Below, in pieces: positions 6,832 through 15,514 of a stretch of DNA of 60,445 nucleotides (position 1 is its first letter; each line of letters starts with the position of its first letter). Made by a program: the position numbers and the translations under genes. Source of the stretch: Shewanella profunda (GTDB lineage Bacteria; Pseudomonadota; Gammaproteobacteria; Enterobacterales; Shewanellaceae); NCBI RefSeq assembly GCF_023283765.1, contig NZ_JAKILG010000028.1, positions 1 to 60,445 on the forward strand. Direction: 5' to 3'. The notes under the pieces were generated by a model. The model was given only the letters and a program-made list of their open reading frames with translations. It ran no database searches and was not told the origin of the DNA.

Positions 6832-9681
6832 ATGCGATTAACCCGCAAAACAGATCAGGTTGTCGAGCCTAAAGCATCGACCCTGGGTCTCAATCGTCGT
6901 CAATTCTTAAAATCGGCAGGTCTTGCCACTGGTGGTATCGCCGCAGCATCTATGCTCGGCACAGGCATGATGCGTAAAGCAGAAGCTAAAGATATCCCCC
7001 ACAACGTCCCAACTGAAGTTAAACGTACCATTTGTTCTCACTGTGCAGTGGGCTGTGGTATCTATGCTGAAGTACAAAACGGTGTGTGGACGGGTCAAGA
7101 ACCTGCATTCGATCACCCATTCAACGCTGGCGGTCACTGCGCTAAAGGTGCTGCACTACGTGAACATGGTCACGGTGAAAAACGCCTGAAATACCCAATG
7201 AAGTTAGAAGGCGGGAAATGGAAAAAGATCTCTTGGGATCAAGCCATTAATGAAGTGGGCGATAAAATGGCTTCTATTCGCCAAGAGTCAGGCCCAGATT
7301 CAATCTACTTTATGGGTAGTGCTAAGTTTTCAAACGAACAAGCTTACTTATATCGCAAATTTGCGGCACTGTGGGGAACGAACAACGTCGACCATTCAGC
7401 CCGTATTTGTCACTCTACCACAGTAGCCGGTGTTGCTAACACTTGGGGCTACGGTGCGCAAACCAACTCAATTAACGATATCCGCAACTCTAAGTGCATC
7501 ATGTTCATTGGTTCCAACCCCAGTGAAGCGCATCCTGTTGCCATGCAGCATATTTTGATTGGTAAAGAACGCGGTGCCAAAATCATCGTCGTTGATCCAC
7601 GTTTCACCCGTACTGCAGCGAAATCTGACGAGTACGTGCATATCCGTCCAGGTACTGATATCCCCTTCATTTATGGTCTGCTATGGCACATATTTGAAAA
7701 CGGCTGGGAAGATAAAGAGTTTATCCAGCGCCGTGTCTATGGCATGGACCGTATCCGCGAAGAAGTGAAAAAGTACACCCCAGAAGAAGTTGAACTGGTT
7801 GCGGGTGTGCCAAAAGCACAAATGTACCGCGTTGCCAAAATGATGGCAGAAACCAAACCCGGCACTATTGTTTGGTGTATGGGCGGCACACAACATCACG
7901 TGGGCAACTCTAACACTCGCTCCTACTGTATCTTACAGTTAGCATTGGGCAATATGGGTGTTCCAGGTGGCGGTACTAACATTTTCCGTGGTCATGATAA
8001 CGTGCAAGGGGCAACTGACTTTGGTTTGTTATTCGATAACTTACCAGGTTACTACGGCTTAACCTCTGGCGCTTGGGCTCATTGGGCAAATGTGTGGGAT
8101 CTGGATCCTAAATGGATATCTAACCGTTTTGATCAAAGTGAATACCTAGGCAAAAGTCCACAAACCTCTGCCGGTATTCCTTGCTCTCGCTGGCACGATG
8201 GTGTGTTAGAAGATAAAACCAAGATAGCGCAGAAAGACAATATTCGTCTGGCGTTCTTCTGGGGACAATCGGTCAACACGGAAACCCGTGGCCGTGAAGT
8301 CCGTGAAGCTTTAAACAAGATGGATACAGTGGTCGTTGTCGATCCATTCCCAACCATGGCGAGTGTTATGCACCAACGTCAAGATGGGGTTTATTTGCTT
8401 CCTGCCGCAACCCAGTTTGAAACCTACGGTTCAATATCAGCAACTAACCGCTCCGTTCAATGGCGTTCTAAAGTGATAGAACCCCTGTTCGAATCCCTGC
8501 CAGATCATGTGATCATGTGCAAACTCGCTAAGAAAGTGGGTATTGATCAAGAGCTGTTCAAGCATATCAAAGTCAATGGTGATGAGCCGTTAATTGAGGA
8601 TATTACCCGCGAGTTCAACACTGGTATGTGGACTATCGGTTATACCGGACAAAGCCCTGAGCGTTTAAAAATGCACCAAGAAAACTGGGGGACTTTTGAT
8701 GCTGACAGCTTAGAAGCACCCGGTGGCCCAGCTAAAGGTGAAACCTACGGCTTACCTTGGCCTTGTTGGGGTACACCAGAGATGAAACATCCTGGTACTC
8801 AAATTCTATATAACGAAGCCAAACATGTTAAAGACGGTGGCGGTAACTTCCGCGCCCGTTATGGTGTTGAACATGAAGGTAATAATATTCTTGCCGAAGG
8901 TACTTACTCTAAAGGCAGTGAGATCCAAGATGGCTATCCTGAATTTACCGCCGATATGCTTAAGCAATTGGGTTGGTGGGATGACCTAACCGAAGACGAG
9001 AAAAAACACGCCGAAGGTAAAAACTGGAAAACTGACATTTCCGGTGGTATCCAACGTGTGGCAATCAAACATGGTTGTATCCCTTATGGTAATGCTAAAG
9101 CCCGTTGTATTGTATGGACATTCCCAGACGATATTCCGCGCCACCGTGAACCACTTTACACACCTCGTCGTGACTTAGTCGCTAAATACCCAACCTACGA
9201 AGACCGTATGGTTGCGCGTCTACCGACCCTGTATAAGTCAATTCAAGATAAGGATTTTGCTAAAGACTTCCCACTGGCACTCACTTCTGGCCGCCTAGTG
9301 GAATACGAAGGTGGTGGTGAAGAATCCCGTTCTAACCCTTGGTTAGCTGAACTACAACAAGAAATGTTCATCGAAATGAACCCTGCGGATGCAGCGGATC
9401 GCGGTATTCGTGACGGTGACGATGTTTTTGTTCATGGCCCTGAGGGCGCCAAAATCACGGTTAAGGCTATGGTGACACCGCGCGTTATTGCTGGTGAATG
9501 TTTTATGCCATACCACTTTGCTGGGGTGTTTGAAGGCGAGAGCCTAGCGAAAAACTATCCGGAAGGCACAGTGCCTTACGTGATAGGCGAATCCGCAAAC
9601 ACCATTTTAACTTACGGCTACGATGTTGTGACTCAGATGCAAGAAACTAAGTCCAGCCTCTGCCAAATCAGCAAAGCCTAA
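6832..9681 (+). CDS. fdhA: Formate dehydrogenase catalytic subunit, copy 1 (Cys form)
   Basis: A 949-residue Mo/W-bisMGD oxidoreductase that oxidises formate to CO2 in the periplasm. A Tat signal (NRRQFLKSAGLATGG) starts near residue 22. The [4Fe-4S] motif CSHCAVGC lies near residue 68, with a fourth Cys in GGHCAKG. The molybdenum ligand is Cys193 in ARICHSTTVAG, encoded by TGT, so no selenocysteine is used. Molybdopterin-binding blocks GSNPSEAHPVAMQHIL and NMGVPGGGTNIFRGH follow. ATG 6832 is preferred over the adjacent GTG 6829 because GAGGAGAG is well spaced. FdhB and FdhC complete the complex. Confidence 0.95.
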   Translation: MRLTRKTDQVVEPKASTLGLNRRQFLKSAGLATGGIAAASMLGTGMMRKAEAKDIPHNVPTEVKRTICSHCAVGCGIYAEVQNGVWTGQEPAFDHPFNAGGHCAKGAALREHGHGEKRLKYPMKLEGGKWKKISWDQAINEVGDKMASIRQESGPDSIYFMGSAKFSNEQAYLYRKFAALWGTNNVDHSARICHSTTVAGVANTWGYGAQTNSINDIRNSKCIMFIGSNPSEAHPVAMQHILIGKERGAKIIVVDPRFTRTAAKSDEYVHIRPGTDIPFIYGLLWHIFENGWEDKEFIQRRVYGMDRIREEVKKYTPEEVELVAGVPKAQMYRVAKMMAETKPGTIVWCMGGTQHHVGNSNTRSYCILQLALGNMGVPGGGTNIFRGHDNVQGATDFGLLFDNLPGYYGLTSGAWAHWANVWDLDPKWISNRFDQSEYLGKSPQTSAGIPCSRWHDGVLEDKTKIAQKDNIRLAFFWGQSVNTETRGREVREALNKMDTVVVVDPFPTMASVMHQRQDGVYLLPAATQFETYGSISATNRSVQWRSKVIEPLFESLPDHVIMCKLAKKVGIDQELFKHIKVNGDEPLIEDITREFNTGMWTIGYTGQSPERLKMHQENWGTFDADSLEAPGGPAKGETYGLPWPCWGTPEMKHPGTQILYNEAKHVKDGGGNFRARYGVEHEGNNILAEGTYSKGSEIQDGYPEFTADMLKQLGWWDDLTEDEKKHAEGKNWKTDISGGIQRVAIKHGCIPYGNAKARCIVWTFPDDIPRHREPLYTPRRDLVAKYPTYEDRMVARLPTLYKSIQDKDFAKDFPLALTSGRLVEYEGGGEESRSNPWLAELQQEMFIEMNPADAADRGIRDGDDVFVHGPEGAKITVKAMVTPRVIAGECFMPYHFAGVFEGESLAKNYPEGTVPYVIGESANTILTYGYDVVTQMQETKSSLCQISKA

Positions 9682-9707
9682 CCTACTTGATGAGGAGATA
9701 AGCCATT

Positions 9708-10304
9708 ATGGCAGTCATGAAATTTCTATGTGACACCAAACGCTGCATCGAGTGTAACGGTTGTGTCACTGCATGTAAGAACGAAAACGATTCCGCTCTC
9801 GAGTGGGGTATTCAACGTCGCCGCGTGGTGACAATTAACGATGGTCAACCAGGTGAAGCATCGATCTCTGTGGCATGTATGCACTGTACCGATGCTCCTT
9901 GTATGGCCGTATGTCCGGCAGATTGCTTCTATCGTACCGATGACGGCATAGTGTTACACAACAAAGATACCTGTATCGGTTGTGGTTACTGCTTCTATGC
10001 TTGTCCATTTGGTGCACCACAATTCCCGAAAAAGACTGCCTTTGGTAGTCGTGGCAAGATGGACAAGTGTACTTTCTGTGCCGGTGGCCCAGAAGAAACC
10101 TTCTCCGATGCCGAGCGTAAAAAATACGGCGCAAACCGTATTGCCGAAGGAAAATTACCTATGTGTGCTGAGCTTTGCGCAACCAAAGCACTGCTTGCAG
10201 GTGATGCGGGAGTGGTATCTAACATCTACCGTGAACGTATGGCCTCCCGTGGCAATCCTAACGTGATTTGGGGCTACAACCCAAAAACCGGTGAGATTAA
10301 CTAA
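9708..10304 (+). CDS. fdhB: Formate dehydrogenase iron-sulfur subunit, copy 1
   Basis: A 198-residue electron-transfer subunit with four ferredoxin-type clusters: CDTKRCIECNGCVTACK, CMHCTDAPCMAVCP, CIGCGYCFYACP, and CTFC with MCAELC. It carries electrons from FdhA to the cytochrome b subunit. No own signal peptide is seen, so it is probably exported together with Tat-tagged FdhA. ATG 9708 follows a GAGGAGATAAG ribosome site, 26 bases after fdhA. It closely resembles the copy at 14869 but has a longer C-terminal tail ending GYNPKTGEIN. Confidence 0.93.
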   Translation: MAVMKFLCDTKRCIECNGCVTACKNENDSALEWGIQRRRVVTINDGQPGEASISVACMHCTDAPCMAVCPADCFYRTDDGIVLHNKDTCIGCGYCFYACPFGAPQFPKKTAFGSRGKMDKCTFCAGGPEETFSDAERKKYGANRIAEGKLPMCAELCATKALLAGDAGVVSNIYRERMASRGNPNVIWGYNPKTGEIN

Positions 10305-10353
10305 GCAGAGCGAGGGTTAGGGAGTCATCCCTAACCTCTGGCAAGGAGTGACA

Positions 10354-11382
10354 ATGTTAAACAAACAGTTAAACAAATCACTGCGCAGTCTGTTTGCTCT
10401 GTTAGTGCTAGTCATGGGATTGGGATTGGGTTCAGTAGTGAGCTCAAGTCCAGTTCAAGCAAGTGATCAGCAATCGAGTCAACAACAGGCGAAAGCGCAA
10501 ACCAGCGATGCCGACCTTTGGCGTGCGGTAAAAGCAGGCGATGCCGGCTATACCACTGCTAAGGGTGTCGAAACTGGGGTGTTGATTAACGTTGCCGGTA
10601 ACCAAGGTAAAGAACTGAGAAACGAATACGTAACGCCTCTCATGGCGTTAGCTGTCACTGGTGTGTTCGGTGCTTTCTTAGTGTTTTATTTGGTTAATGG
10701 TTCTTCAAAACTCAGCCATGGCTTTTCGGGCAAGTTAGTCGTTCGTTGGTCTAAGGCGGATCTGTGGATCCACTGGATCATGGCAACTAGCTGCCTAGCA
10801 CTGATGTTTACAGGCTTAACCATAATGTTAGGTCGACATGTAATACAACCTATGCTGGGGCCCGATCTTTGGGCGACATTGATCTACGGCAGTAAAACGA
10901 TTCACGATTGGGCGGGTCCCGTCTTTATCGCGGCTTGGGCTGTATGCGTAGTGAAATGGATGCCGCTTCAAACCTTTAAGATGTATGATCTAAAATGGTT
11001 TTTAGTGGTCGGCGGTTATATCAACTTTGGCCCGTTCAAAGGTAAACATCCTGACAGTGGTTTTGCCAACGCCGGTGAAAAAATGTGGTTCTGGACACTG
11101 ACCCTATTTGGTCTATTTATCAGTGTGTCTGGCATCATGTTAGTGTTACCAGGCTTAGACTTACCACGGGAAGCCTCAATGGCTGCCCTACTGATCCACG
11201 CCATCAGCGCCATTATTCTGATTGCCTTTACCATAGTGCATATATGGATGGCGACGGTACTCAGCGAAGGTGGTATGGAGTGTATGAAGTCAGGTTACTG
11301 TGATGAAAACTGGGCAATCCAGCACCACAACCTGTGGTATGACGAGATCAAAGCTAACGGCAATTTAAAGTATAAAGACTAG
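10354..11382 (+). CDS. fdhC: Formate dehydrogenase cytochrome b subunit, copy 1
   Basis: A 342-residue membrane subunit of the FdnI/FdhC cytochrome b family that anchors the complex and passes electrons to menaquinone. An N-terminal signal-like helix (about residues 10-35) precedes a soluble segment with DLWRAVKAGDAGYTT. The membrane core follows, with KLVVRWSKADLWIHWIMA, SKTIHDWAGPVF and IHAISAIILIAFTIVHIWMA supplying candidate haem His residues. The conserved C-terminus has GGMECMKSGYCDENWAIQHH. ATG 10354 is preferred over GTG 10348, with AAGGAG ahead. An intrinsic terminator follows. Confidence 0.93.
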   Translation: MLNKQLNKSLRSLFALLVLVMGLGLGSVVSSSPVQASDQQSSQQQAKAQTSDADLWRAVKAGDAGYTTAKGVETGVLINVAGNQGKELRNEYVTPLMALAVTGVFGAFLVFYLVNGSSKLSHGFSGKLVVRWSKADLWIHWIMATSCLALMFTGLTIMLGRHVIQPMLGPDLWATLIYGSKTIHDWAGPVFIAAWAVCVVKWMPLQTFKMYDLKWFLVVGGYINFGPFKGKHPDSGFANAGEKMWFWTLTLFGLFISVSGIMLVLPGLDLPREASMAALLIHAISAIILIAFTIVHIWMATVLSEGGMECMKSGYCDENWAIQHHNLWYDEIKANGNLKYKD

Positions 11383-11410
11383 GTAAAGCGCAGCTTTTAT
11401 ACCGCTAAAA

Positions 11411-11437
11411 ACACCCCGCTTTGCGGGGTGTTTTTTA
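11411..11437 (+). terminator. Intrinsic terminator after fdh unit 1
   Basis: A 9-bp stem ACACCCCGC/GCGGGGTGT with a TTT loop is followed by a run of T residues, 28 bases after the fdhC stop. It separates the two tandem units, so the second unit needs its own promoter in 11438-11768. Confidence 0.9.
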
Positions 11438-11452
11438 TCTAGCCTGAAACAT

Positions 11453-11478
11453 AATGTAAACAATCAACAATTTACATT
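11453..11478. promoter_or_regulatory. Inverted repeat upstream of fdh unit 2, putative operator
   Basis: AATGTAAA (11453-11460) and TTTACATT (11471-11478) form an exact 8-bp dyad with a 10-bp spacer. It lies between the unit 1 terminator and the second Tat-protein gene. No equivalent is seen before unit 1. The rest of 11438-11768 is AT-rich and holds a weaker ATGAT/ATCAT dyad near 11660; I could not fix a promoter. Confidence 0.5.
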
Positions 11479-11768
11479 GTAATAACACACAAAATTCCGT
11501 CATGTCTTGAGTGTGAATCCCCCTTGCAAACTATGAGCGAGTTAACGCTTTTGGATAACAGCGCTCTATTTGGAGTCCGCAAACTGTTCTAGATCAAGTC
11601 TCCATCGAGCAGTTCCCTCTATATTGCCCCCACGCGCGATGATTGACAGCGAACAAGATGATTTTATTATCATTTTCACTTCTAATCTTCACTTTTTGAT
11701 AACACGTTCTACCCCAACGAAAAGCCGCGCCATTCCAATAAATATAAACCCTAATTTCAGGAGTCAGC

Positions 11769-11969
11769 ATGAAGCAGCAACCCAGCGATTTATCTCGCCG
11801 CTCTTTGCTTAAAGCGCTCACCGTTGGCAGCGTAGCGGGTGCCGCTATTGCCGCAACAGGCATGAGTGTGGCACAGGCCAGCGAAAGCAGCACGGTAACC
11901 ACAAAAAAATCAACCGGTTATCACGAAACTGCGCACATCAGCAGCTATTACGCTAGCTTGCGCAGCTAA
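11769..11969 (+). CDS. Small Tat-signal protein, formate dehydrogenase unit 2
   Basis: A 66-residue paralogue of the protein at 6617, with Tat signal SRRSLLKALTVGSVAGAAIAA and a cleavage region near AQASES. The mature tail GYHETAHISSYYASLRS is the counterpart of the unit 1 tail, but the Cys in RCYYASL is replaced by Ser (SSYYASL). ATG 11769 follows a CAGGAGTCAGC ribosome site. fdhA of unit 2 starts 17 bases later. As in unit 1, it probably accompanies the exported enzyme. Confidence 0.85.
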   Translation: MKQQPSDLSRRSLLKALTVGSVAGAAIAATGMSVAQASESSTVTTKKSTGYHETAHISSYYASLRS

Positions 11970-11986
11970 TCTAGGAGAAGTCAGCG

Positions 11987-14839
11987 ATGAAGTTAACTCG
12001 CAAGTCCAATATTGCCCCAGTGGCAGACAAACCGGCGTTAGGCATTAGCCGTCGTCAATTTATGAAGCAAGCCGGTATTGCTACGGGTGGTATTGCTGCC
12101 GCATCACTTATGGGTACAGGCATGATGCGTCGCGTCGAAGCCAAAGAAGTGCCACATGATGCGCCAATCGAAGTCAAACGTACTATTTGTAGTGCCTGTG
12201 CCGTTGGTTGTGGCCTCTATGCCGAAGTACAAAATGGCGTGTGGACGGGTCAAGAACCCGCATTCGATCACCCATTCAACGCCGGAGGTCACTGCGCTAA
12301 AGGTGCGGCACTGCGTGAGCATGGTCATGGTGAAAAACGCCTGAAATATCCCATGAAATTGGTTGATGGCAAGTGGAAGAAAATCTCTTGGGAAGATGCC
12401 ATTAACGAAGTGGGCGACCAAATGCTCAATATTCGTCAAGAATCTGGCCCAGACTCAGTGTACTTCATGGGGAGCGCTAAGTTTTCTAACGAAGGCTGTT
12501 ACATGTACCGCAAATTAGCGGCTATGTGGGGCACAAACAACGTCGACCACTCTGCTCGTATTTGTCACTCTACCACGGTAGCTGGTGTTGCTAACACTTG
12601 GGGCTACGGTGCGCAAACTAACTCTTTCAACGATATTCAGAATGCCAATGCTATCTTCTTGATCGGGGCAAACCCCGCAGAAGCGCATCCAGTTTCTATG
12701 CAACACATTCTGATCGCCAAAGAAAGAAACAACGCTAAAATCATCGTCGTTGACCCACGTTTCTCCCGCACTGCGGCGCACTCAGATCTGCACTGTGCAA
12801 TCCGCCCAGGCACTGATATTCCGTTTATTTACGGCATGTTATGGCACATTTTTGAAAATGGTTGGGAAGATAAAACCTTTATCAAACAGCGCGTATTCGA
12901 GATGGAAAGCATCCGCGCTGAAGCGAAAAAATTCCCACCTAAAGAAGTCGAAAATATCACTGGCGTCAGTGAAGAAGATGTCTATCAAGCCGCTAAATTA
13001 ATGGCTGATAACCGTCCTGGCACTGTGATTTGGTGTATGGGTGGTACACAGCATCACGTCGGTAACGCCAACACTCGCGCTTACTGTATTCTCCAATTAG
13101 CACTGGGTAACATGGGCGTTTCAGGCGGCGGCACTAACATTTTCCGCGGCCACGATAACGTACAAGGCGCAACTGACTTAGGGTTATTATTCGATAATTT
13201 ACCGGGTTACTACGGCTTAACCTCTGCCGCTTGGACTCACTGGACCCATGTATGGGATCTGGACATGGCATGGGTGAAAAGTCGATTCGATCAAACAGCC
13301 TACCTTGGCAAAGATCCAATGACTACGCCGGGTATTCCTTGTTCTCGCTGGCACGATGGTGTGTTAGAAGATAAGAGCAAGTTAGCGCAGAAAGATAATA
13401 TCCGTATGGCGTTTTTCTGGGGACAATCGGTCAACACTGAAACCCGTCAACGTGAAGTGCGTGATGCCCTAGACAAGATGGACACAGTTGTTGTTGTCGA
13501 CCCATTCCCAACTATGGCGGGTGTTATGCATCGACGTAAGAATGGCGTATATCTGCTACCTGCAGCGACACAGTTTGAGACTCACGGTTCAGTATCTAAC
13601 TCAGGCCGTTCAATCCAGTGGCGTGAGCAAGTCATCGAGCCACTGTTCGAGTCTAAAACCGACATCGAAATCATGTACCGTTTAGCGCAAAAACTGGGTA
13701 TTGCCGAGCAGTACACTAAACGTATCGCGATTGAAAATGGTTTACCTGTGATTGAAGAAATCACCCGTGAAATCAACCGCGGTATGTGGACTATCGGTAT
13801 GACAGGTCAAAGCCCTGAGCGTATCAAGTTACACACCCAAAACTGGGGCACTTTCAGCAATAAAACACTGGAAGCCGCAGGCGGCCCAGCTAAAGGTGAA
13901 ACCTACGGTTTACCTTGGCCATGTTGGGGCACGCCAGAGGCTAAACATCCTGGTACCCAAATTCTCTATAACCAAGCCAAACACGTGAAAGACGGCGGCG
14001 GTAATTTCCGTGCCCGTTATGGTGTTGAATATAAAGGTCAAAGCATTTTAGCTGATGGTACTTATTCCAAGGGCGCAGAAATTCAAGACGGTTACCCTGA
14101 ATTTACTGCCGATATGCTCAAACAATTGGGTTGGTGGGATGAACTGACGGCCGAAGAAAAAGCTGAAGCCGAAGGTAAAAACTGGAAAACCGATTTGTCA
14201 GGCGGCATTGTACGCGTGGCAATCAAACATGGTTGTATTCCCTTTGGTAACGCTAAAGCCCGTTGTATTGTTTGGACTTTCCCAGATCAAGTCCCAGTAC
14301 ACCGCGAACCGTTATACACAGCACGTCGTGACTTAGTGGCGAAATACCCAACCTATGACGACATGCAAGTACACCGCCTACCCACACTTTATAAGTCAAT
14401 CCAAGACAAAGATTTAAGCGGTAAGTACCCACTGGTACTGACTTCGGGTCGCTTGGTTGAATACGAAGGTGGTGGTGAAGAATCTCGTTCTAACCCATGG
14501 CTAGCTGAACTTCAACAGGAAATGTTTGTTGAGATAAGCCCTGCCGACGCTGCCGATCGTGGTATTCGTAACGGCGAAAACGTCTGGTTAGAAGGTGCCG
14601 AAGGTGGCCGTATTAAGGTGCAAGCTATGGTAACGCCACGCGTTAAACCCGGCGTGACCTTTATGCCATACCACTTTGCGGGTGTGATGCACGGTGAGAG
14701 TTTAGCGCCGAACTATCCAGAGGGCACAGTGCCTTACGTTATCGGTGAATCCGCTAACACTGCGCTGACCTATGGTTATGATCCTGTGACACAAATGCAG
14801 GAAACTAAAGCATCACTCTGTCAGATCGTTAAAGCGTAA
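11987..14839 (+). CDS. fdhA: Formate dehydrogenase catalytic subunit, copy 2 (Cys form)
   Basis: A 950-residue paralogue of the 6832 product, alignable end to end with long identical stretches. It has Tat signal SRRQFMKQAGIATGG, [4Fe-4S] motif CSACAVGCGLYAE with GGHCAKG, and molybdenum ligand Cys193 in ARICHSTTVAG (codon TGT). Differences cluster between the cofactor blocks, for example in the 580-640 region. Ribosome site TAGGAG precedes ATG 11987. It is expected to be periplasmic and coupled to the FdhB and FdhC that follow. Keeping both copies suggests different regulation or metal (Mo versus W), which the sequence cannot decide. Confidence 0.95.
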   Translation: MKLTRKSNIAPVADKPALGISRRQFMKQAGIATGGIAAASLMGTGMMRRVEAKEVPHDAPIEVKRTICSACAVGCGLYAEVQNGVWTGQEPAFDHPFNAGGHCAKGAALREHGHGEKRLKYPMKLVDGKWKKISWEDAINEVGDQMLNIRQESGPDSVYFMGSAKFSNEGCYMYRKLAAMWGTNNVDHSARICHSTTVAGVANTWGYGAQTNSFNDIQNANAIFLIGANPAEAHPVSMQHILIAKERNNAKIIVVDPRFSRTAAHSDLHCAIRPGTDIPFIYGMLWHIFENGWEDKTFIKQRVFEMESIRAEAKKFPPKEVENITGVSEEDVYQAAKLMADNRPGTVIWCMGGTQHHVGNANTRAYCILQLALGNMGVSGGGTNIFRGHDNVQGATDLGLLFDNLPGYYGLTSAAWTHWTHVWDLDMAWVKSRFDQTAYLGKDPMTTPGIPCSRWHDGVLEDKSKLAQKDNIRMAFFWGQSVNTETRQREVRDALDKMDTVVVVDPFPTMAGVMHRRKNGVYLLPAATQFETHGSVSNSGRSIQWREQVIEPLFESKTDIEIMYRLAQKLGIAEQYTKRIAIENGLPVIEEITREINRGMWTIGMTGQSPERIKLHTQNWGTFSNKTLEAAGGPAKGETYGLPWPCWGTPEAKHPGTQILYNQAKHVKDGGGNFRARYGVEYKGQSILADGTYSKGAEIQDGYPEFTADMLKQLGWWDELTAEEKAEAEGKNWKTDLSGGIVRVAIKHGCIPFGNAKARCIVWTFPDQVPVHREPLYTARRDLVAKYPTYDDMQVHRLPTLYKSIQDKDLSGKYPLVLTSGRLVEYEGGGEESRSNPWLAELQQEMFVEISPADAADRGIRNGENVWLEGAEGGRIKVQAMVTPRVKPGVTFMPYHFAGVMHGESLAPNYPEGTVPYVIGESANTALTYGYDPVTQMQETKASLCQIVKA

Positions 14840-14868
14840 GTGCAGCTTAAGCTAGGAGAATTGCCATT

Positions 14869-15438
14869 ATGGCTACAATGAAATTTTTATGTGATACCAA
14901 GCGCTGCATCGAATGTAACGGTTGTGTCACTGCCTGTAAAAACGAAAACGACTCCGCTCTCGAGTGGGGTATTCAACGCCGCCGTGTCGTCACCATTAAC
15001 GATGGTCAACGTGGTGAAGCCTCTATTTCTGTCGCCTGTATGCACTGTTCAGATGCTCCTTGTATGGCAGTTTGCCCTGCAAACTGTTTCTACAGAACAG
15101 ATGACGGCATAGTGCTACACAACAAAGATGCCTGTATCGGTTGCGGTTACTGCCTGTACGCCTGTCCGTTTGGCGCACCACAGTTCCCGAAAAAAGGTGC
15201 CTTTGGTAGTCGCGGCAAGATGGATAAATGTACCTTCTGTGCCGGTGGCCCAGAAGAAAACCACTCAGATGCAGAACGCCAAAAATACGGTGCAAACCGT
15301 ATTGCCGAAGGCAAACTGCCAATGTGTGCAGAACTGTGTGCCACTAAAGCCCTATTAGCGGGTGATGCTGAAGTTGTTTCTAGCATTTTCCGTGAGCGTA
15401 TGGCTTACCGTGGTGCTAAAAACGCGGCTTGGAATTAA
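14869..15438 (+). CDS. fdhB: Formate dehydrogenase iron-sulfur subunit, copy 2
   Basis: A 189-residue four-cluster ferredoxin subunit, nearly identical in plan to the copy at 9708: CDTKRCIECNGCVTACK, CMHCSDAPCMAVCP, CIGCGYCLYACP, CTFC and MCAELC. It ends nine residues shorter, at RGAKNAAWN. ATG 14869 follows a CTAGGAGAATTGCC ribosome site. It relays electrons from FdhA copy 2 to the membrane cytochrome at 15515. Confidence 0.93.
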   Translation: MATMKFLCDTKRCIECNGCVTACKNENDSALEWGIQRRRVVTINDGQRGEASISVACMHCSDAPCMAVCPANCFYRTDDGIVLHNKDACIGCGYCLYACPFGAPQFPKKGAFGSRGKMDKCTFCAGGPEENHSDAERQKYGANRIAEGKLPMCAELCATKALLAGDAEVVSSIFRERMAYRGAKNAAWN

Positions 15439-15514
15439 TTCAGGTCGACAGGATCTGTCCACAAACTTAGCTTAGCGCCTACTTTGGTAGGCGCGACTAA
15501 GCGAGAGAGGATGT

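Noticed and set aside
7408..7410. Possible selenocysteine codon at the FdhA active site
   Set aside because: The active-site codon is TGT (Cys) in both fdhA copies, and no in-frame TGA is present there.
11594..11902. Minus-strand frame across the second Tat-protein gene
   Set aside because: It is a shadow of the plus-strand gene at 11769, which has the Tat signal and a ribosome site.
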